A DNA stretch of 64,000 nt, from NCBI GenBank assembly GCA_947303085.1, contig CAMYXP010000008.1:1-64000 (forward strand), read 5' to 3'. The notes below the pieces were generated by a model. That model had not been told where the DNA came from. It saw nothing but the letters and a program-made list of their open reading frames with translations, and did no database searches. The translations under genes were made by a program, and so were the position numbers. This document shows, piece by piece, positions 59,511 through 64,000 of the stretch. The stretch comes from an uncultured Bacteroidales bacterium. GTDB taxonomy: Bacteria; Bacteroidota; Bacteroidia; Bacteroidales; F082. The first letter of the stretch is position 1, and every line of letters starts with the position of its first letter.

Positions 59511-59543
59511 GTGCTTTGATACCTCTGTTTCAAGGCTTTTATT

Positions 59544-59551
59544 TAATTTTG
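59544..59551 (+). promoter_or_regulatory. Promoter -7 element for the 59587 locus
   Basis: TAATTTTG, 35 bases before the ATG at 59587. Confidence 0.55.
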
Positions 59552-59586
59552 CGCTTTCAATCAGTGAATTTTATCAATACTATATA

Positions 59587-59805
59587 ATGAAAAGGTTTAA
59601 TCGAAAGACAAAAGCCATGTTGTTGCTTTGGCTTTTGGCAATATGTTCCGTTGTTACATTGCACGCCCAGAAAAGCGACGGATTTTTCCGTGTAAACAAC
59701 GAGGATATCTATAACGACCGTACCGACGGCATCGGTCTCGGCAGTGCAACACAAGAAAACCCTACACCAGTCGGCAGCGGACTGCTGGTACTTACTATTG
59801 CCTGA
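59587..59805 (+). CDS. Small exported protein with truncated tripartite C-terminus
   Basis: 72 residues. Signal peptide (MLLLWLLAICSVVTLHAQ, about 11-28), then SDGFFRVNNEDIYNDRTDGI and the end PTPVGSGLLVLTIA at a TGA. The next in-frame codons read AGYAIVRRKSRK. In relatives I recall, the sequence continues through GAGY and ends in a basic RRK tail, a tripartite pattern reminiscent of envelope sorting signals. The TGA (59803-59805) therefore seems to cut the protein just before its tail. It forms one transcript with the lipoprotein gene that follows in the same frame. Confidence 0.7.
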   Translation: MKRFNRKTKAMLLLWLLAICSVVTLHAQKSDGFFRVNNEDIYNDRTDGIGLGSATQENPTPVGSGLLVLTIA

Positions 59806-59820
59806 GCAGGTTATGCTATA

Positions 59821-61326
59821 GTGCGCCGCAAATCTCGTAAGCCCTATAATAACGGCACCACATTGTTTTTAGCCTTTACACTGCTTTTAGGCCTAACCCA
59901 ATGCAAGAAAAACGAAGTCGCACCTTCTGTTGACAACGGCGTTTACATCACTCTTGATGCCGGTTATGGCAATGCGAAGACAGGTTTCACACCAAGCACA
60001 GGCGAATTCGTGTGGAGTAATGGCGTTACCGAATACATCTACGTTGGCGGCAGCGAGCATGCTGGTTGCCTCGGAGTGCTCGGCGGCACAGGAACAGGCA
60101 CCGGCAGCATGACGTTCTGCGGAACTTTGACAACAACTCCAAACGATAATGAAACATTACATTTCTTCTATCTTGGCAAAGGCAGAAACGGCAGCGCAGT
60201 AAGCACTCTCGACTTTTCAAACCAGGACGGAACACTTGAAAACGTCACTAATTATCATATTGCTGTTGGCGACGGCAGCTACACAAGCGGCGCTGTCAAT
60301 TATGCCACCACTTTGGATATGAAGATGGCTATTGCCTACTTCAACGTGAGCGGATTCCAAAATGCGAGCGAAACAGCCGAAACAGTTTATCTGCATGGCG
60401 AAGACGTTTACACCACCGCCACAGTTGACTACCAAACAGGCACTATTACAGGCGCAACCAAAGGCTATCTCAACATGGGAACAGCCACCGCTAGCAAATA
60501 TGTCGCTTTGATCCCTTCAGTTACGACCGAAACCACTTTGAAGTTCGACAGCAACAGCAAGACGGGCTCGATGACCTTCTTGCGTGGCATTCAGGAGAAA
60601 AAGTATTATTCCAACAACAACGCGGCACTCTCAATAGAGGCAAATGCTATCTCCGATGGAACAGCTTCAGGGATTTTTTCAGTTTCAGAAACAAGAAAAG
60701 TTAGGTTTTCACATGGCAACTTACAATATAAAAATGGAATCGGATGGCGTTTCGCCGAACACCAATACAATGTTGCTGGTAGTTGGACATCTGACTATGT
60801 TGACCTATATGGTTGGGGAACATGGTCTGGAACTTCTGAGCAATGGCATCCACTTACTATAATTGCAAATAATTCTTACTATACATGGAATGGTGACGAA
60901 TATTTCAAGGCTACTTTAGATGGTTATAATGACTGGTTCACGTTTTCAGATACTGAATGGCAATATTTGCTTGGACATAGTACATATGGTATGGCACAAG
61001 TTGGAAATTATAATGGCATAATTATTTTACCCGATAATTTAGATTTGACAATTAATACCAACCATAATAATTGGACTAATAATACATATACAACTGACGA
61101 ATGGGATAACAATTTAGAGCCAGTTGGAATTGTATTCTTACCTGCTGCAGGTGCTCGTCACGGATCATCGGTGCCATACGTAAATGGCCACGGAATGTAT
61201 TGGTCTTCTACGCCTAATGGTGCTACAGAAGCAAAGCATATTTGGTTTTCTTCTAACTCTATGAATAGTAGTTATAGTTATTATCGTTATGACGGCAGGG
61301 CCGTCCGCCTTGTTCGCGACCTTTAA
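59821..61326 (+). CDS. Lipoprotein with fimbrillin-like N-terminus and FISUMP/DUF1566-like C-terminal domain
   Basis: 501 residues with a GTG start at 59821. Basic n-region RRKSRK, then lipobox LTQC (Cys28). N-terminal half (about 30-275) is beta-rich and fimbrillin-like, with FVWSNGVTEYIYVGG and LTTTPNDNETLHFFYLG. C-terminal half begins FSVSETRKVRFSHGNLQYK and ends YWSSTPNGATEAKHIWFS to GRAVRLVRDL, a C-type-lectin-like fold frequent in large paralogous Bacteroidales families. Codon use shifts from C-ending to A/T-ending near 60660, at the domain boundary. Surface display and ligand binding are inferred; no enzyme motif. Confidence 0.78.
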   Translation: MRRKSRKPYNNGTTLFLAFTLLLGLTQCKKNEVAPSVDNGVYITLDAGYGNAKTGFTPSTGEFVWSNGVTEYIYVGGSEHAGCLGVLGGTGTGTGSMTFCGTLTTTPNDNETLHFFYLGKGRNGSAVSTLDFSNQDGTLENVTNYHIAVGDGSYTSGAVNYATTLDMKMAIAYFNVSGFQNASETAETVYLHGEDVYTTATVDYQTGTITGATKGYLNMGTATASKYVALIPSVTTETTLKFDSNSKTGSMTFLRGIQEKKYYSNNNAALSIEANAISDGTASGIFSVSETRKVRFSHGNLQYKNGIGWRFAEHQYNVAGSWTSDYVDLYGWGTWSGTSEQWHPLTIIANNSYYTWNGDEYFKATLDGYNDWFTFSDTEWQYLLGHSTYGMAQVGNYNGIIILPDNLDLTINTNHNNWTNNTYTTDEWDNNLEPVGIVFLPAAGARHGSSVPYVNGHGMYWSSTPNGATEAKHIWFSSNSMNSSYSYYRYDGRAVRLVRDL

Positions 61327-61620
61327 TTAAAGATTTTTTTCAAAATTCTGGCTGCAAATCAGAAAATTAATTGTAATTTTGCAGCGGTTATTTGGTGCAG
61401 CGGACCAAATTTAAAATATTCTACGTCATACGTTCTGAATATTCCCAAATACAGCGTTTCGCCATACAGTGTAGGCGAGTAATTTTGTCAGCGATAACGG
61501 TTTTGGCAAATTCGTATAAAGAGCCGCGGATATTGTCCCCCACCTTCAATCGATACTACAAATAGTAAATAAGAATTTTATCGCCCTAATTATGCGATAA
61601 AACGTCGGAAATAAATCCGA
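61327..61620. other. 294-bp intergenic stretch with promoter-like sites and hairpins, no gene seen
   Basis: Contains TAATTTTG at 61374-61381 and 61480-61487 on the plus strand, and a TTTGGT/ACCAAA hairpin just after the first. A perfect 9-bp stem (TTTTATCGC/GCGATAAAA, 61576-61602) and a TCGGA/TCCGA palindrome abut the protease stop. The last two could end the minus-strand protease transcript. The region before them may hold a small RNA, unproven. Confidence 0.4.
61576..61602 (-). terminator. Possible terminator of the second C10 protease gene
   Basis: Perfect 9-bp stem with 9-base loop, 19 bases after the stop codon on the minus strand, followed by TTCTTATTT rather than a clean T run. Weak candidate. 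Confidence 0.45.
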
Positions 61621-62634
61621 TTATCTCACCATGAATTTTGTCGTTTCAAGGAGGTTTTCACCCTTGATTTGCAAAATGTAGAGTCCTTTTTCCAAATCAG
61701 CTACGGAGATGCTTCCATCGGAAGAACCAGCGGTAACCTTTTGGCCTAAGACATTGAAAATGGCATAATCAACCATTTCGCCAGGCATGCCATCGATGTT
61801 GATGACATCGGAGGCAGGGTTAGGATACACCGCGAGCTGCTGCTTGCTCACCTCAGGAACATTGAAATTCGTAGGGATGATATCCACGATAATGCCTTCC
61901 ATCTTTGTCATTCCATAATAAAAATTAGGGTCGGGAATGTCATACCAGTCATCCAAAGGACCACCCCAGCCGAAATTGATATGGAATTTTCCATCCGATT
62001 CGCGATAGCCGTCGACCACCACGTTATGTCCGACTGTTCCCGCTGGATTTTCAACGGCCAGATGGGCAGGATAACCATCTGCAAGGTTTGAAATCAGAAT
62101 CTCGAACATCTCATCAGTCGGGTCACGGAACAGCTTACAGTCGGCAAAGCCGAAACGCTGATACGCCGCAAACGCCTGACCCACCTGAAAAGTACCGGAA
62201 CCTTCCGAAGTATATATCTGTGTGCATGCCGTTCCGCAAGCAAAAATCACAGCGGCCTTCAATGTGTCGCTGAGTTCGTCGCCACGTTGGAAATAGGCAT
62301 CGACCGAATCCAACAACACGTTCAGCTTAGGAAATGACGGAAATTGCAACGTTTCCCAATCGTCATCAATATCATAGATTCTACCTGAATAATTATGGTG
62401 ATAGTCATCACCATCGTCGAAGCGGGTGCCTTGTGTCGTTTGCAAATAATTGATAATCTGCCCCATGGCAACAGCCGGACAACCGGCGGCGCTATAGGCA
62501 TAATTGTTAAACGGATCTCTCGGGCAAAGCATGTTGTAAGGATAGCCTTGGTCCCATTCTGATTTAAGAAGAGGTTGCTGCGCAAAACCGGTCAAAGCGC
62601 AAAGCAAAAGCAATAAAGATAAAAACTTTTTCAT
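61621..62634 (-). CDS. Short T9SS-secreted C10 family cysteine protease without propeptide
   Basis: 337 residues. Signal peptide 1-19 runs directly into the mature C10 domain (QQPLLKSEWDQGYPYN). Nucleophile in AAGCPAVAMGQII (Cys52), His in GTVGHNVVVDGY (about 206), Trp motif HINFGWGGPLDDWY. T9SS sorting domain at the end (AVYPNPASDVINIDG). The inhibitory propeptide found in the C10 protein at 142-2421 is absent, as are its C-terminal beta domains. It should be a secreted endopeptidase. It has its own promoter. Confidence 0.9.
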   Translation of the reverse strand: MKKFLSLLLLLCALTGFAQQPLLKSEWDQGYPYNMLCPRDPFNNYAYSAAGCPAVAMGQIINYLQTTQGTRFDDGDDYHHNYSGRIYDIDDDWETLQFPSFPKLNVLLDSVDAYFQRGDELSDTLKAAVIFACGTACTQIYTSEGSGTFQVGQAFAAYQRFGFADCKLFRDPTDEMFEILISNLADGYPAHLAVENPAGTVGHNVVVDGYRESDGKFHINFGWGGPLDDWYDIPDPNFYYGMTKMEGIIVDIIPTNFNVPEVSKQQLAVYPNPASDVINIDGMPGEMVDYAIFNVLGQKVTAGSSDGSISVADLEKGLYILQIKGENLLETTKFMVR

Positions 62635-62663
62635 TTTGTTTAGAATAATAGGATTAAGCGCTG

Positions 62664-62671
62664 CAAAGATA
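62664..62671 (-). promoter_or_regulatory. Promoter -7 element for the short C10 protease
   Basis: TATCTTTG on the minus strand, 30 bases before the ATG at 62634, in the gap after the GH20 stop. Confidence 0.6.
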
Positions 62672-62688
62672 TAAAATTTTTCCTTAAA

Positions 62689-64000
62689 TCATCTTTTTTT
62701 GAAATTATATCCTATTTTTTCCCAAGTTGGCATCTCTTTTTCCACTATGATGCTGTAGAAACGGTTGAAGTCGCCAGGCGATGTGGTGTTCCATGCCCGT
62801 TCGGCCACGCCGAGGGCTTTAGGCAGCATCTGGAAGGTGACGTCGTCGAAGTCGCGCAGCTGCTCCGACCAGAGGTGAGCCGACACTCCCACGATGTCGC
62901 CGGTGTAGTCGGCGGGATTCATGGAGAATGAGGTGCGCTCGTCGACATAGCCAGCCCAGAAAAGTCCTAGTTCCTCGGGGTCGGCGCTGTAGGCGAGGTC
63001 GACGTAGTTGTTGGTGGCCGGCGAGAGCACACAAGGGTATCCCTCGATGCCTTTGCCGGTCCAGATGTTGATGAAATAAAGCGACTTTTTAAGGCGCTCG
63101 GCTGTCTCTGGCTCTATGCCTTTGGCGATGTCTTCCCAGCCTGCCAGACGTATGCCGCGTTGCTCGGCGAGCTCAAGCATGTTGTTGGTGAAGAGGTCTT
63201 TCATGACCTTGCGGTCGTGGTTGGCCCACGCTCCGCCAGGCACCTCGTCGCCTCCGATATGGATAGCCAGCAGTGGCACGTCGGCCTCCTGATGCAGACG
63301 GATGACCTCGTCGAAGACCTTGCCATAGAAATTATAAACGCTTGGAAGATAGACACTTAGCACATTATCGGTGAAGTCTTGCGCCGACCAGTAATGCGAG
63401 GTGTCGGCAGGGTCTTGCAGCCTATATGAAGTGTCGCCGGTACGGCGCTCGTAGGCCTGCATCGCCTTGATGGAAGCCCTGGAATGACCCGGAGCGTCGA
63501 ACTCGGGGATGACAGCGATGTGGCGATCCCAAGCGTAACGCAGAATCTGCTTATATTCCTCAGAGGTGTAATAAGTGGCATTGTCGATGCGGCCGTTGGC
63601 GGTAGGCTTCAGCGCCGCTGTCTCCTGCAGGTTCCAGTCGGGCAACGCATGATGTCCGCTAAAGTCGGTGAGGTCGGGTAAGTCTTTGATTTCCAGGCAC
63701 CACGCCTCGTCATCGCCGATATGAAAATGGAAAACGTTGAACTTATATTCTGCCATCAGATTGAGCACCTTCAGCACCTCTTCGACGCTGCGGAAGTCGC
63801 GTGCCACGTCGAGCATGAAGCCGCGATATTGGTTGTCGGGCCAGTCTTCGATGGTCATAGGCTGCAGCGGCTTCGGCAGCTTGTCAAGGGTTATCTGGGC
63901 GTAAAAAGCGCCCTCCTCATCGTCGGAATCGATTGTAGGCTCGCCGTTTTCGTCGATGGTGATGCGATACCAGCCATGAGGGAGGTTCTCGGTAGGCTCG
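62689..64000 (-). CDS. Beta-N-acetylhexosaminidase (GH20), C-terminal part
   Basis: The frame is open to the window edge, so the N-terminus is missing; 436 codons are visible. It opens in the small N-terminal domain (EGAFYAQITLDKL). The catalytic barrel follows: YRGFMLDVARDF, FNVFHFHIGDDEAW, the PEFDAPGHS motif, and the acid/base pair Asp-Glu in AIHIGGDEVPGGAW, then GWEDIAKG. It removes terminal beta-linked GlcNAc or GalNAc from glycans. Localisation cannot be judged without the N-terminus. A Met at 63858 is internal, not the start. Confidence 0.93.
   Translation of the reverse strand, partial: EPTENLPHGWYRITIDENGEPTIDSDDEEGAFYAQITLDKLPKPLQPMTIEDWPDNQYRGFMLDVARDFRSVEEVLKVLNLMAEYKFNVFHFHIGDDEAWCLEIKDLPDLTDFSGHHALPDWNLQETAALKPTANGRIDNATYYTSEEYKQILRYAWDRHIAVIPEFDAPGHSRASIKAMQAYERRTGDTSYRLQDPADTSHYWSAQDFTDNVLSVYLPSVYNFYGKVFDEVIRLHQEADVPLLAIHIGGDEVPGGAWANHDRKVMKDLFTNNMLELAEQRGIRLAGWEDIAKGIEPETAERLKKSLYFINIWTGKGIEGYPCVLSPATNNYVDLAYSADPEELGLFWAGYVDERTSFSMNPADYTGDIVGVSAHLWSEQLRDFDDVTFQMLPKALGVAERAWNTTSPGDFNRFYSIIVEKEMPTWEKIGYNFKKR

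Noticed and set aside
1-64000. tRNA, rRNA, IS elements or prophage
   Set aside because: Reading both strands I found no cloverleaf with a T-loop GGTTCGA motif, no rRNA signatures, no transposase and no phage structural genes.

Overview
The window is chromosomal DNA from a member of the Bacteroidota, most likely order Bacteroidales. The evidence is consistent across the window. Genes are preceded by A-rich leaders rather than strong Shine-Dalgarno sites. Promoters carry the Bacteroidota -7 motif TAnnTTTG. Five secreted proteins end in the PNP-type C-terminal sorting domain of the type IX secretion system (T9SS). Families largely restricted to the phylum are present (DUF4421, DUF3822, DUF2795, an AMP nucleosidase of this lineage, C10 and gingipain-type proteases). 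I see no phage, IS element, CRISPR array, tRNA or rRNA.

Layout. 1-4825: start of tryptophanase (tnaA), a T9SS C10 cysteine protease, a T9SS sialidase and a secreted endonuclease/phosphatase-fold enzyme. 4827-12647: an HD phosphohydrolase run together with a Bcp peroxiredoxin, an SDR, a family 2 glycosyltransferase with a polytopic partner, an M13 metallopeptidase lipoprotein and DUF1846. 12794-22569: a gingipain-like C25 protease; a TPP riboswitch controlling a TonB receptor and a PnuC/PnuT transporter (thiamine salvage); a GH89 alpha-N-acetylglucosaminidase; DUF4421. 22737-25449: a small lipoprotein with a radical SAM/SPASM enzyme, meeting a flavodoxin-ferredoxin protein and a lipoprotein nitroreductase. 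26106-28991: a preQ1-I riboswitch, a queuosine-precursor transporter and queF, followed by TIGR04076, MORN and thioesterase genes. 29038-37997: lipoproteins, a GH92 alpha-mannosidase, a membrane protein/regulator pair, cobalamin adenosyltransferase, a gutted methyltransferase and a T9SS adhesin. 38066-57085 is mainly housekeeping: NifU, Mrp, dtd, rbfA, LolC/E permease, ksgA, serS, rpmA, rplU, purL, holA, amn, rsmD. 57144-64000: C69 dipeptidase, a wrecked kelch-AraC regulator, a TGA-interrupted two-gene lipoprotein locus, a second C10 protease and the C-terminal part of a GH20 beta-hexosaminidase.

Functionally the accessory genes suit a host-associated, protein- and glycoprotein-degrading lifestyle. 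Sialidase, GH20, GH89 and GH92 could together dismantle mucin or N-glycan chains. C10, C25, M13 and C69 enzymes break proteins down to dipeptides, and tryptophanase ferments tryptophan. Thiamine and queuosine precursors are scavenged under riboswitch control.

The most striking non-standard signal is a set of short palindromic repeat families. One family (GTCATTTCGAG / GTCATTCCGAG) lies inside reading frames: it adds about 15 residues to KsgA, supplies the C-terminus and stop codon of a low-molecular-weight phosphatase, and sits at the junction of an internally deleted methyltransferase. The best candidate for an incompletely characterised biochemical system is the lipoprotein/radical SAM pair at 22737-24057.
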